From Gelatoporia subvermispora B (lineage: Eukaryota; Basidiomycota; Agaricomycetes; Polyporales; Gelatoporiaceae): a stretch of DNA of 64,000 nt. A program made the position numbers and the translations under genes. This document shows positions 25,741-35,549 of this stretch, in pieces. The DNA is taken from assembly GCA_000320605.2 (NCBI GenBank), contig KB445796.1:70916-134915 (forward strand). The letters are read 5' to 3'. Each line of letters opens with the position of its first letter. Position 1 is the first letter of the stretch. The notes below the pieces were generated by a model. It was not told the origin of the DNA, did not search any database, and worked only from the letters and a program-made list of their open reading frames with translations.

Positions 25741-27780
25741 TTACCGCTGTTCGGTTGAGTAATCGCCCAAAGCGACAGCCTCCGCCAACTTCGACCGCGG
25801 CTTGACACTGCACTCGAATGGAAGCGGATGTCTGGGCAACTTCAGCATCCAAATATGAAGTTCGAGCGAGTTTTGGACTTACGACATACTTCCGGATCCC
25901 ATCGCGGGCTCGATCTTCCGCGGCCTGCTCTCCGAGTCGAGAGGAGGGCTTATGTCAAAGGTGTGCAGAATGCTTGCCACAGTGATGAATAGAGACATAT
26001 CGCTGAAGTACCGCCCGGGGCAGATCCTATCGACAAATATGCGATGCTGTAGAAGAAATGTCTTTCCTAGCTGAATGTGGAATATAGCCTCACCTTCGAC
26101 CTGCGCCGAACGCCGCTCTTACATCCTTCACTCCGGGATCAAGTCTGCCATCTTTAAGGAAACGCTCGGGATTAAATCTCTCCGGGTCAGGATACTTCTC
26201 CGGATCGTGTAAAATTGCCCTAGAATCAAATAGTTCAGCATGCTCGGACGCGCCATTTGTTTGTGCTCACCATGTGTTCTGGATTAAGATCGAACCAGCA
26301 GGTATGAAGTATCCCCTGTACTCATCGTCTTCAAGACTGCGGTGGGCGACACTCAGCGGAAGTGTGGGCTGCCAGCGCATACTCTCTTTGCACAGCGCGC
26401 TAATGTATGGCAGGGAGTCCCAGTCCGAGAATTCCGGCATCCTATTCGGCCCGACAACCGTCGTCAATTCCTGCTGGGCACGCCTCTGTACCTCGGGGTA
26501 TATGGCCATGGCAAGAAAGAAGCAATGCACGGCGCCAACAGTCTTCAATATACACATGAGCGATTTTACGCGGGACATCGAAAACGGCTCACGGTATCAG
26601 CGCCACCTGGCAGAGTTGAGATCAGATGTTATGCATCTTATGGGTGATACTGAGTATACATACCTGCGTACGCGATTGCACAGATATTGCGTGACATCTC
26701 GTCGCCGTCTTCACCGAAGTCACTGGCATCAACATTAGAAAGTAACTCCGACAACTTCATGGCCACCGGTGTATGATCCCCGTCTTTCTGTAGGCCAACC
26801 CAAAGTTCGCCCATGCCGTGCGATTCGAACAGACTCTGGGCTTACCACGATATTTTGCCACGGTACATCTTTCATCGCCTCAGCATCCTTCTTCCAGCCT
26901 GCGGCCTTTCTCTGGAACTCAGCTCCTGGAACCCACTCTGGGACATACTTCAATGCGGGTATGAAGTCCACAAGAAAGGCTCCCGGTCTAAACCCCTGTT
27001 CAGCACCCTCCAATGCGTGCTCCACCGTAGCGATGTAGTTATCGTCTTCCTCAGCGACCTGAATGCCGTACACGACAGATAAAATTGAGGAGCCAAAGGA
27101 ACTACGTATTTCCGTCAATCGAAGCAAGTTCTACTGAGCTGCTTTCCTGACTTACTAGCGTATGTGGTGTGCGAAGTCTTGCGGCTTGTTGTATAAGCGC
27201 TTCACCAAGTAACGGGCAGCTTTGACTAGCTGTGGTCTGTACTCGCGAACGGTGGTTTGGTTGAACAACTGATTGAACGCGCGTTTATACTCCCTCCATC
27301 TTCCACCATACGGCATAAATCCGAGGTTCCACCAGTCCCATCCCATCCTGAAATCTCATGAGCTTCGGGATCAAATCTGCAGGTAGTACGACTTACAGCG
27401 CTGCCATCGGGGTTTGCAACCTGTCGGAGTTGTTCGCCGACCGTTTCTCCAGGAGATCGATGACCACATCAAGGGAATTCAGGACCAACATATGCTGGCC
27501 GAATGCACTGAAATATACGATGTCTCCTACAAATGCCTTAAGTGAATGAGGCACGCCAATATTGAGGGTATGACTCGCCGTATCTCCGTCCCCAAGCCGC
27601 ATATTCTCTCCAGGGTAGTTTCTGGGGTATATCGAATGCATTGCCGACGAGAGGAAGCCCCTTAGGTCCTGGAGGAAGAGGCAGCCCTCGGTGAGCCGAC
27701 AGACGACGTTTAGAGACGGTCCAGAGAATAAGTGAGACAGGTCCAACCAGCAAGATGATCCAGAATTCGCGTGAGACCAT
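25741..27780 (-). CDS. Cytochrome P450 monooxygenase, intact
   Basis: Haem-thiolate monooxygenase of the endoplasmic reticulum. The ATG at 27778-27780 gives MVSREFWIILLVGPVSLILW, a membrane anchor, followed by the proline hinge LPLPPGPKGLPLVGNAFD. Recognisable blocks are GQHMLVLNSLDVVIDLLEKR, FMPYGGRWREYKRAFNQLF, the K-helix CKESMRW, the PERF region FNPERFLKDG, and the haem loop AFGAGRRICPGRYFSD, whose coding sequence is split by an intron between the two arginines. The end PLPFECSVKPRS is followed by a short tail and TAA at 25741-25743. About 10-12 introns are needed and the frame is open throughout. Its family type (VxxLLEKRS, HRxxEDDEYRGYFIPAG) matches the basidiomycete CYP5144-like group; that is a tentative placement. 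It could serve xenobiotic or secondary metabolism. Confidence 0.92.
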
Positions 27781-29097
27781 CCTGATGTATCTTGTGGCGA
27801 TACCCCACACATCGCGAGGCTTATATGGTGAGCTTCAGGTCCGAGCTACCATAACCGTTACTTCGGTTAATGTGGTCCGGGCATATCATTGAGCTGGAGC
27901 CACATGACTAACATGCTGGCGTCCTGGAAGATGGTGGGGTGCAATCGCTCCCAGACCTACTTTGTTGTCAAACGTCAAACCTTCTCCGATGCACGTTCTA
28001 CTGTCCAGGGCCAGAAATGCGGCTGACTTCACAAGGATGGCATAATCCGGCCTGCCGTCCAGAGCGTCATGTGCTAACGTTCCATTGCACGATGAGATCC
28101 CTCGCATCCGTCAGATTTAGAGATGAGATGTCAGCGTCTATCCAATGATATGCATGGGAATACCGAAAACGATAAGAATCCGCAAAATTATGAGGCAATC
28201 TTCAACAATCTACGAGAGGCTACAATGCAAGGCAAGTAATTGTGAGACTGATCCGAAGCAAGAAATAGAAGACACCGGAGAACCTCGAAGGCAGGTAAAG
28301 AGCAGATGCGATATTTCCCTGACGGCCTGCTCTTCGGCTTCCCGGACGCGCTGGAGGCGTACGATGGCAAAGAAACACAACGTTACTATCCCCAGTACGA
28401 TGGTAAGTATGGGTAGATGGGTCAACGAACTCTGTGCTTTTGGAACGATGAGTGAGGCCATAACCGATCGCTGACCGATAATCATCTGGGAGGATGGCAA
28501 GATGGATACGAACGACGAGGAGCAGTACTATGTCTTCATCTGCAAGAAGAATCGGTTAGCGTGTCTTGGTCGTACTGTCATTCTCACAAGCCCATGGGAC
28601 AATCGGAATTTGTCTACCTAAGCGCACGAGAACATTGTACCCCAGGACATAGTCTACATCTCGCACGAGACACCCCACGAGACACTTCGGGGTATCATTG
28701 CTGAAAAGTGCCATCTCGCCATCAATTCGTGAGGTTCTTGCGACACTGAGCTGTTCCGGATTAGCACGCCGCTCACCAAGTGTTGATTGACTCAATATTG
28801 GCGTAGGATTCGTCATATGCTGCAAATCGGATGTAAATATAAGATGAAATACGAAAGTGAGCAAATGGTAAATGTTCGAGAAAGATGCACCTCCAGTGCT
28901 CTCGTGAATCCTACGCGGAGCTGGGCAGAGATGGTCTGGCCTTCGCCCTGCCTGCGAACGGCAAAGTCAAGACACGTAATCATTAGGCGCTCTGGTTGAT
29001 GAGTCCCGAGGTCAAGGTTATGCCAGACGGCAACAGACTGTCGCATTCTGCATTTCGACATAAATACTTCATCCTACATCGCTCCATTGCCACCCAG
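27781..29097. other. Intergenic stretch with a possible reverse-strand hypothetical gene
   Basis: Between the divergent P450 and F-box genes. On the reverse strand an ATG at 28816 starts a frame (MTNPTPILSQSTLGERR) that can be carried by one or two short introns to about 28210. In one frame it contains a hydrophobic run, LPILTIVLGIVTLCFFAIV, followed by a charged helix, RLQRVREAEEQAVREI. A second open segment lies at 27886-28107. I could not join these into one convincing protein or place them in a family. A small membrane protein or a decayed gene are both possible. Confidence 0.3.
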
Positions 29098-30816
29098 ATG
29101 GAGAAACTTCACTACGACATTCTCAGAGAGATCTTCGAGCAAACATATTCCCTGAAAGGTGGAAGAAGAGCACTGGCGGCCTCGGCGCGTACCTGCCGAA
29201 GTTTGCAAGACGCTGCTTTGGACGTTCTGTGGAACAAGCTGGACAGTTTAGAGCCCCTTCTCTGCTTCTTAGCCTTGGGCAGAAAGCAAGAGGATGCGGA
29301 AGACGTGATAGGGGAGGTTTGCAATTGCGATGGAGACGACGAGAGCTACCCTTGTGAGACATGTCGCATCATAAGTACCCATGAGACGCTGGTGAGAATA
29401 TACAAGGTGCACTCTCTCAATGTGATTAACTCTCTTGCGATACAGGTCCTCCAAGGCTCGATTTCGAGCTGCGCATGGTCGAAATTCACGGCCCATGCAC
29501 GTCGTGTCCGTCATCTGGTCCTCACTGAGGAGGGCCAGTGGATCCACCCATCAATCTTTGCCTCAGTACTCGAGAAAGCGGGCGACGAGGCTGTGCTGCC
29601 TTGTCTACGTAGTTTGAAATGGGTTATAGACATCGGTTCCAACTCCGGACCTCTGTCTTTTTTGCCCACCGGACTACACTCAATCGCCATATGTTGTAGC
29701 AGATACGCTTCCCGCACGTTCTTCCGCTGGACGGAAACTGATATCCTTCAAACCATCAAATCACGATGCCCCGAGGTTCACGACATCACAATTGACCTTC
29801 GGCTCAAAATCTCGCCCAAGACGCTCTCCTCATTCAACCATCTCCGTCGTCTAAGCTTTGCACACACCTCCAAGACAGTTGAATTCAACTCTCAATTAAT
29901 ACGCACCACCGCGGCCTTGGGAGAATTAAAGACATTGGAGGCTTGGTTATCCGGGAAGATCGGTCATGACACATTCCCAGGTGGCCCCAACATAAATTCC
30001 TACAAGACCCTGAAAATCCTTTCGCTATGCTCAGATAATTCTTGGTGTGGAGTGGCGTCTGTACTAGCTGCGATATCATCACCAAACCTCCTCTCTCTTT
30101 CCATCAAGTTGCCGGCGACGTGGAACCCTCCAAGATTGTTCGCAAATGTATCATTGGAGGAATGCCATGTTTGCAGTCGTATCATTTCGCTCAATGTGTT
30201 GACCCAGCGATGGTCCAACACTCTGCAAACCCTCATCCTTGATCTCAGAGATGCATGCATGGTGGACGGGCGCGTTACGAGCTTTCCCAATCTCCTGGCC
30301 TCATTATATCCTCTGCAGAGACTCGAAATGCTTGCAATCATGGTGGGGGACGTTGTCGAAGACACCAACTCCGTGCTAAGAGATAGTGATATACTCACGA
30401 TGGCGGAATCATGGCCTCAGCTCCAATCGTTGTGCATTGACGTGCATGAAGCACATAATCATATTGCCGTGATGTCTCTGCAGTCTCTCGTCACCTTCGT
30501 TTCCCGTTCTACACACCTTCAGAAGGTCGAGTTACCCGCCTTGCTTCTCGATACCCGCTCGACCGTAGTTTCCATGGTCCATCAGGCACACAGAGACACC
30601 CTCTATGACTTCTACGAACTCCACATACACCATTTATTGCCTGCAGAACTTTCCGAGGTATCGATCCACCGCATTGCTGCGCAGTTGTGCAGCTGTTTTC
30701 CGAAGATCCGCATGGAGAATACCACACGTTGTGAGAAGAAATGGGCTTCTTGCAAGTGGGAGTTAATGAGCCGGGCGATGATGCTACACCTCCACAACAA
30801 TCCCTCGATCATGTGA
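29098..30816 (+). CDS. F-box-like protein with leucine-rich C-terminal region
   Basis: A 572-residue protein from one uninterrupted reading frame, unusual in this intron-rich region. The N-terminus MEKLHYDILREIFEQTYSLK, with ARTCRSLQDAALDVLWNKL soon after, is the F-box-like pattern (hydrophobic start, then C+SL, then LW..L) found in hundreds of agaricomycete genes. The rest is a series of irregular leucine-rich segments (LRSLKWVIDIGS, LKTLEAWLSG, LEMLAIMVGDV, LQSLCIDVHE) that probably form an LRR-like solenoid. Such proteins are expected to be substrate adaptors for SCF ubiquitin ligases, but no partner can be named. The open frame extends upstream to 28996; the ATG at 29098 is preferred because the F-box starts directly there. 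It may be a retrocopy, since no introns remain. Confidence 0.8.
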   Translation: MEKLHYDILREIFEQTYSLKGGRRALAASARTCRSLQDAALDVLWNKLDSLEPLLCFLALGRKQEDAEDVIGEVCNCDGDDESYPCETCRIISTHETLVRIYKVHSLNVINSLAIQVLQGSISSCAWSKFTAHARRVRHLVLTEEGQWIHPSIFASVLEKAGDEAVLPCLRSLKWVIDIGSNSGPLSFLPTGLHSIAICCSRYASRTFFRWTETDILQTIKSRCPEVHDITIDLRLKISPKTLSSFNHLRRLSFAHTSKTVEFNSQLIRTTAALGELKTLEAWLSGKIGHDTFPGGPNINSYKTLKILSLCSDNSWCGVASVLAAISSPNLLSLSIKLPATWNPPRLFANVSLEECHVCSRIISLNVLTQRWSNTLQTLILDLRDACMVDGRVTSFPNLLASLYPLQRLEMLAIMVGDVVEDTNSVLRDSDILTMAESWPQLQSLCIDVHEAHNHIAVMSLQSLVTFVSRSTHLQKVELPALLLDTRSTVVSMVHQAHRDTLYDFYELHIHHLLPAELSEVSIHRIAAQLCSCFPKIRMENTTRCEKKWASCKWELMSRAMMLHLHNNPSIM

Positions 30817-31423
30817 ATCGGCTATGAGCATCTTGTGGAAGCAGGAAGGACATTCAGGTGAGAGCATGTAGGTTCTATCCCTCTTATCACCGTTCGCTAA
30901 GTCTTGAGCATTTTCTGGGATTTCTAAGATCCTCTCGTGGGAGACGAATAAGCCTGTCCAAGTATACGTTTACTGGCATTGTATCTCTATCTTACGTATT
31001 CCTGGAAGTCCGTTGTACGCCGGCATTGCGCTACTATATGGCATATTCATAAGCTATCGATTCAAATGGTCGTTATCCAGCCTTATGGAACGAGACCGTT
31101 TCACATGAGCACATGAGCACACGTAGAAGCTCTCATGCTGCGACCGTAGGCTTAAACACAATATGTATACTCGTGTCGGAGTACCTGTTTCGCGAAATAG
31201 CAGAGTCTTACCAGGGTAAAAGCGGGGCGGAGCTCGGTCAGCTCGTAAGAAGCTTCAGCCTCGAGGGCTGCTTGCAGGAGAACGGGTTGAACATGACTCT
31301 CGTGGCGGATGAATTAGTATGCTGGAGCAGTCGCCATTTACCGGCAAGTCTCATCAATATCAACATCCGGACCCTCACGACAACAAGTCGAATACGTGAG
31401 TTACACGAGAGATAGGTTGCTAC
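30817..31423. other. Intergenic stretch
   Basis: About 600 bp after the F-box gene. A forward open frame at 31113-31415 has no recognisable domain and may be chance. Nothing else is supported. Confidence 0.4.
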
Positions 31424-32665
31424 CTAAGTGTAAATGGCTGTGCGCTTGTTCATGAGTTGCTTGGCTTTTTCTACGTCAGGCGTGAGAGAAGTTTTGTCCA
31501 CCCAGTCCGAAGACTGATGTTGCATCTTCGCAACACGCTCGACAAGTTTTATATCGATTGTACCTGCTCTGCTGTCTTCCGTGTTATATTGCTTGACCTC
31601 GCCCTCGTTGAGTTGGACGAGGAGGCCAGATTCGAGGCTCCTACGCTGGACGTCCTGCGTGAAGGGCCGACGTATCTCGTCATATACCTGCAGCGCTATG
31701 TGCGCAGTCTTTAGAGTTGTGCAGGGCTGAGCAAGGAGGATGGCGAGAAGATATGCGTCCTGATATTCGAGATCAGAATGTCTGTGACAAGCGATATAGG
31801 TCAATGGAATTCACCTCGATTGCCATCCCGCCACCTGCTGCCTGGAATGGCGTCATTGCGTGCGCCTTCGATGGAAGTTGAATGCTTCCCTACTGGGAGT
31901 CAATAGGAACGCTCACCGCATCCCCCGCGATAGCAACTCTCCCATGCGCATACGTTGGGAAGCCTTGGACTACATGTAGTGCCCACAGCTGCGCACTATT
32001 CACAGACTATTCGTGCGTCACATCAATCGAGCAATTTTGCAGCGTGTCAAACCCTCTTACCTCGATGATTTGCCTAAACTCTGGTTCGAAATGAGCAAAG
32101 TCCTTGAAGGGTTTCCTTTGCCGCTGGTGCAACCCAGGATCCCTGGTACTCAGTGCCCGCCCAGACGAGGATCATTGACAATTGCTGCAAGATTGATTAG
32201 GACTTTCTCCCCGATCCCCACAGGGAAGCACATTGCATGCTAGTACAGGATCAATCAAGTAAACTCGTGCGCAGTGTTCGCAGCACGGACCTGATCCTTG
32301 CCAAGGTACTGTCGGGCATCATTTCAGCTGATCTATTCGATGACATCCGCATATCAATGCAGACAACGCACAACATGTTGTCGGTCAGAACTCTGTGATC
32401 AGGGTGCTTGCTGGCGAAGACTTGCTTTAGAATTAGGCTGCGATAGATTAACATCCCTGTCCATGTCGGCTTTGCTACGGAACGCAGAGTGGCAGCTTCT
32501 TCGGCTTTGTCGGACGCCTCTGCTTGATTGGCAAGCACGTCGTACATAGACGAACGAACAGCAGAGCAGATCCCATCGCAGCCGACCAGAATACCGCACT
32601 TCGCAGTGGCATTATCCTTGAACCGAAGGTTGATGTCGCTGAGCTCTGTCTTGAGTCATGAATGA
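31424..32665 (-). pseudogene. FAD-dependent monooxygenase (salicylate-hydroxylase-like), 5'-truncated and frameshifted
   Basis: Remnant of a class A flavoprotein monooxygenase. Reading on the reverse strand from about 32665, the middle and C-terminal parts are present: CGILVGCDGICSAVRSSMYD, PTWTGMLIYRSLI, KVLINLAAIVNDPR, RVAIAGDAAHAMTPFQAAGG (the GD motif that contacts FAD, spanning a 49-nt intron) and YQDAYLLAILLA, ending with YDEIRRPFTQDVQRRS and a polar tail. The N-terminal 120-130 residues with the GxGxxG dinucleotide fold are missing. Where they should lie, the terpene synthase copy A ends (32737). A reading-frame slip is needed near 32110-32130 (between VAPAAKETLQ and DFAHFEPEF). Both defects mean it should not give an active enzyme. 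Confidence 0.75.
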
Positions 32666-33032
32666 ACTATGCTGGAATGAAACTTGAACCAGTGCTTGAG
32701 CAACACTTTCAATCTATGTACTAGTTGGATACAATATCAAACGGTATCTTCCAAGACGTAGTGCACGTCCATGATCTCCCGCAAGCGGTATTTGGGCGTG
32801 CTGACATGGAACGCGATGTAGTTCGTGACAAGCACGTCCCATGCATCCCTCGCGGAGCCCTCCCCAAGTAGCTTGCGAACACGGTTGGCGACCGCAACGG
32901 TGTCGTCGACTATGTCGCGGAGGGTTTCCAGATGGCTCCTGCCACTGGCATAAGCGCGGTCTGTAATATACGTGCCTTCTTCCCCGATCGACTCCTCCCG
33001 GTAGAAGGACATAATATCACTGCAATGACCAC

Positions 33033-33183
33033 CATCAGGAAAACATCGATTCTACTTGCCTGCCTTTGGGGTCCTTGGACGTGACTTTAAAGCCTTTTTG
33101 GCGCGCAACAGGGCAGTGAAGGCGCCAGCAAGCCTCGAAAGGCAGGTAGAAGGCGTCAAAGTCAACGCGATGTTTTCCTGATG
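33033..33183. mobile_element. Small inverted-repeat element (MITE-like) in an intron of terpene synthase copy A
   Basis: A 151-bp insertion with perfect 16-bp terminal inverted repeats: CATCAGGAAAACATCG at 33033-33048 and its exact complement at 33168-33183, with weaker inverted similarity continuing inward. The same site in copy B (about 40794-40799) lacks it, reading GACCACGGTATG, while here the flanks read GACCAC and ACGGCATG, so AC appears duplicated. It carries no coding capacity. This fits a non-autonomous DNA transposon; the superfamily is not assigned. Confidence 0.85.
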
Positions 33184-33304
33184 ACGGCATGACGTTAGAT
33201 CTGCTTCTGTGGGAAAACATCAAGTTGGCGGGTACTGACTTTATAAACGACAGGAACGCCATGATGTCCCTGGAACGCCTCTCATCAGCCAAGTGGACTC
33301 AGAA

Positions 33305-33487
33305 CATCAGCAAAATCTCATTTCTGCTTTGGTTGCTTTTACGTCTTTTTTGGTCGATAAGCGCCCCCAAAGCGGGAAAAGTATGAAAATCTCAGTCCAA
33401 TGGGACTGGGATTTTCCCGCTTATCCTGCTTTGGGCTACCAAATCAGGAAAAGCGGAGCCGAAGCAAATGCGAAGAATTTCCTGATG
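33305..33487. mobile_element. Second MITE-like insertion in the neighbouring intron of copy A
   Basis: A 183-bp segment absent from copy B. The ends are an imperfect inverted repeat beginning CATCAG (CATCAGCAAAATCTCATTTC at the left, complement of CATCAGGAAATTCTTCGCAT at the right). Inside is a strong hairpin around 33380-33415 (AAAATCTCAGTCC facing GGGACTGGGATTTT). Alignment with copy B suggests a 2-bp duplication (AA). The shared CATCAG terminus and 2-bp duplication suggest that it is related to the element at 33033-33183. Confidence 0.7.
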
Positions 33488-35055
33488 AAGCAGGGAAGGT
33501 TCAGCGTACGGCATGGCCTGCAGAAACATCTTCTCGTCTGGAAGCTGGTCCTTCTCCCATATAAACACCGCGAATGCTGCGCTGACCCCCGTGCAATAGA
33601 CACGGCGATACTCAATAAAGGGGAGGCTGTCTGCGGAGGCCGAGACGAGGGTCCCGTCCGTCGTATTCTCGACGAAGCACATGTTAAGGTAATCGAGTGT
33701 CGAGCTTAAGATTGCGCTAGCGGAGAACTGCGGGAAGTGGTCCTAGGCGGTAGAGAGCAGCTTGGCAAGCTGCCCGAGCATGTCGTCCCCGCGCTGCACC
33801 GAGCCGCTCAACAGGTCCTGGTGAAAGTTGTGCGACGCGAGCGACTCAAAGACCTCCGGGCAGTCGAGCATGCTGAGGAGCATGGTGTATACCGCAATGA
33901 AGACCCTCGTTTCGAAGCACTTGATATGGCAATACGCCACAGAGGACATCAGAGAACCGGTTATCATGTGGAGACGCGTTGGCTTCATCCCTGCATAAGA
34001 CTGGACAATCTCGTCCAGGCGGTCCTCTAGCGCTGCATCTCGCTCAAAATGAGGAAGCTTGTCGATGTTAAAGCTCTTCAGAAGGTATTCAATAGCCTCC
34101 CTAGTAGCAGTTGCCGCCGATTCCTTGACGAAAAATAGTCAAAACCTAATTGTCCCTTTGATATATTATCGTTCCGCTTACACGTTCCAAATCCCGTGTT
34201 GTGCTTGTAGTTTTAATGGCCATGGTATTAGCTAGTCGCACGGGCAGCACTAAATAAAACAAAGATGAAGTATCAGCAACAATGCCGAGGCCTCTGGAGA
34301 TTTGACATACCTGGTTTCACTTGCGTTGCGTTGAAGAAGGCTCAATCTAAGAGGTCGATGCTGGGGATTGCTTTCATCTGCGACGCCTTTATGTCTTCGA
34401 GCTAGGCCAGCGCTCAGCTGATGAAGCAGATGGGGTACCCCCATATCGCGGACGACAGTTGCCAGAGACCAATATGTTCTCACTACAACTGCCCTACTCA
34501 CATTGGGGAATCCCAGAGTGCCTTCCAATCCACGGACGTCCGATGTCTGACGTGTTACCTCGACTCCGATGTTCTAGAAAAACGACCATACTGGCGGGAC
34601 ATACACCACGAATCCCAAAAGGCGAACGACGAAGCCTTCATCGCGTAAGAGCTCTAATCGACATCATTCTTTTAGACTGATAAGGCATGTTCGGGAGCTG
34701 TGCATGCCTGTGCGAGCAAGTGAACGACTGTTCTCGCCAACGCAAGGACATAAGGAATTTGCCCGTCAGAACTAAACGAGGGTGCTGGGTTAGGCATCGG
34801 GGACGAGCCAGAAGTCGCGATGAGCGCAATAAATCCCGTTGACGACGATTAGCTGTGTTGCGAGTACCCTCGGAGTTAATATGCACATTCCATATGTGGA
34901 TGTAGCCGATGTGGAGTGGGATCTGTGAAGGCGACAACGACAGGTCACCTCAACTGCAAAAGATCGTATGAACATCTGACGACATCCGGAGCAACAACAC
35001 ACTACACATGCGGGTTCGCAAGGCCCGTCCGAAAGCGTCATTGGGCGAGCGCCTG

Positions 35056-35549
35056 CCACCCGGCGTGCCCGAGGACCCCGGCATATCCCCCAAGATGTAA
35101 GATCCAAATTTGCCTCATTTGGGGCGTTTTTGTCCGCATCAGGATCGAACCTACCCTAGAGGGGTCGTTTTTGTCCGCATGATTGATCTAACCTTAGAAA
35201 ATCGCCATAAATAGTAAGAACTCCAAGAAAAATTCCCTGTGTTCGCGGGGCTGAACCTTACGTGGTTCACCGGGTCACCACCCTCCCAACCCACTGAAAT
35301 ATCTTCCAAGAGCTATACGGGTGCTAATCTGGAACCGAGTAGCACATTCGGTCAGTAATCGGTCGAGACACGACCACAGCTCAGATTAGACGACGTGAGC
35401 AAAACCAAGCGCAGATACAGCTCAAAGCAATATAATTTTCATAGACGTTGGATCAGTGGGGACGTTACTCGGACGATTATCTGAGATATTCTGGAGTCAG
35501 GACTGATCCCCTTGACTCAACGCTTGATGAAGTACAATTATAAGATGGG
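35056..35549. repeat. Intergenic stretch with a two-unit 40-bp direct repeat
   Basis: Bases 35121-35160 and 35161-35200 are adjacent imperfect copies of a 40-bp unit centred on GTTTTTGTCCGCAT followed by GATC(G/T)AACCT/TAACC. The rest up to the velvet gene shows no coding signal. It could contain promoter material for a lost gene. Confidence 0.55.

Larger units (their letters stand above)
32737..34223 (-). pseudogene. Tri5-like sesquiterpene synthase, copy A (one-base deletion, two intronic insertions)
   Basis: Homologue of the trichodiene-synthase family of class I terpene cyclases. The start at 34223 gives MAIKTTSTTRDLE. Family blocks follow: LEDRLDEIVQSYAGMKPTRL, ITGSLMSSVAYCHIK, LLSMLDCPEVFESLASHNFH (position of the Asp-rich motif, here LDCPE), FAVFIWEKDQLPDEK and QAMP. 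After two introns the metal-binding NSE-type motif NDIMSFYREE appears, then THERxY-like TDRAYASGRSHLE and STPKYRLREIMDVHYVLED. Compared with copy B, one base is missing shortly after the first intron (near 34128-34135), which shifts the frame into an early stop. Introns 3 and 4 each contain a small inverted-repeat element (33305-33487 and 33033-33183), so they are much longer than in copy B. A single-base assembly error cannot be excluded. Confidence 0.8.
32737..35055. repeat. Duplicated block, copy A (pairs with 40501-42490)
   Basis: Contains terpene synthase copy A and about 800 bp of its upstream flank. The same sequence, highly similar at the base level, recurs in the same orientation at 40501-42490. 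The flank similarity includes non-coding text such as ATGCACATTCCATATGTGGA (about 34879 here, 42323 there) and continues to GGGCGAGCGCCTG near 35045. Small indels and the two inserted elements separate the copies. Confidence 0.85.

Noticed and set aside
27781..27810. Ten-codon N-terminal extension of the P450
   Set aside because: It would start with GTG; the ATG at 27780 directly precedes the membrane anchor as usual for P450s.
34640..34760. Text on the forward strand (CMPVRASERLFS) resembling the C-terminal hAT dimerisation motif
   Set aside because: Only about a dozen residues fit, and both block copies have stops nearby. Too short to call a transposase remnant.
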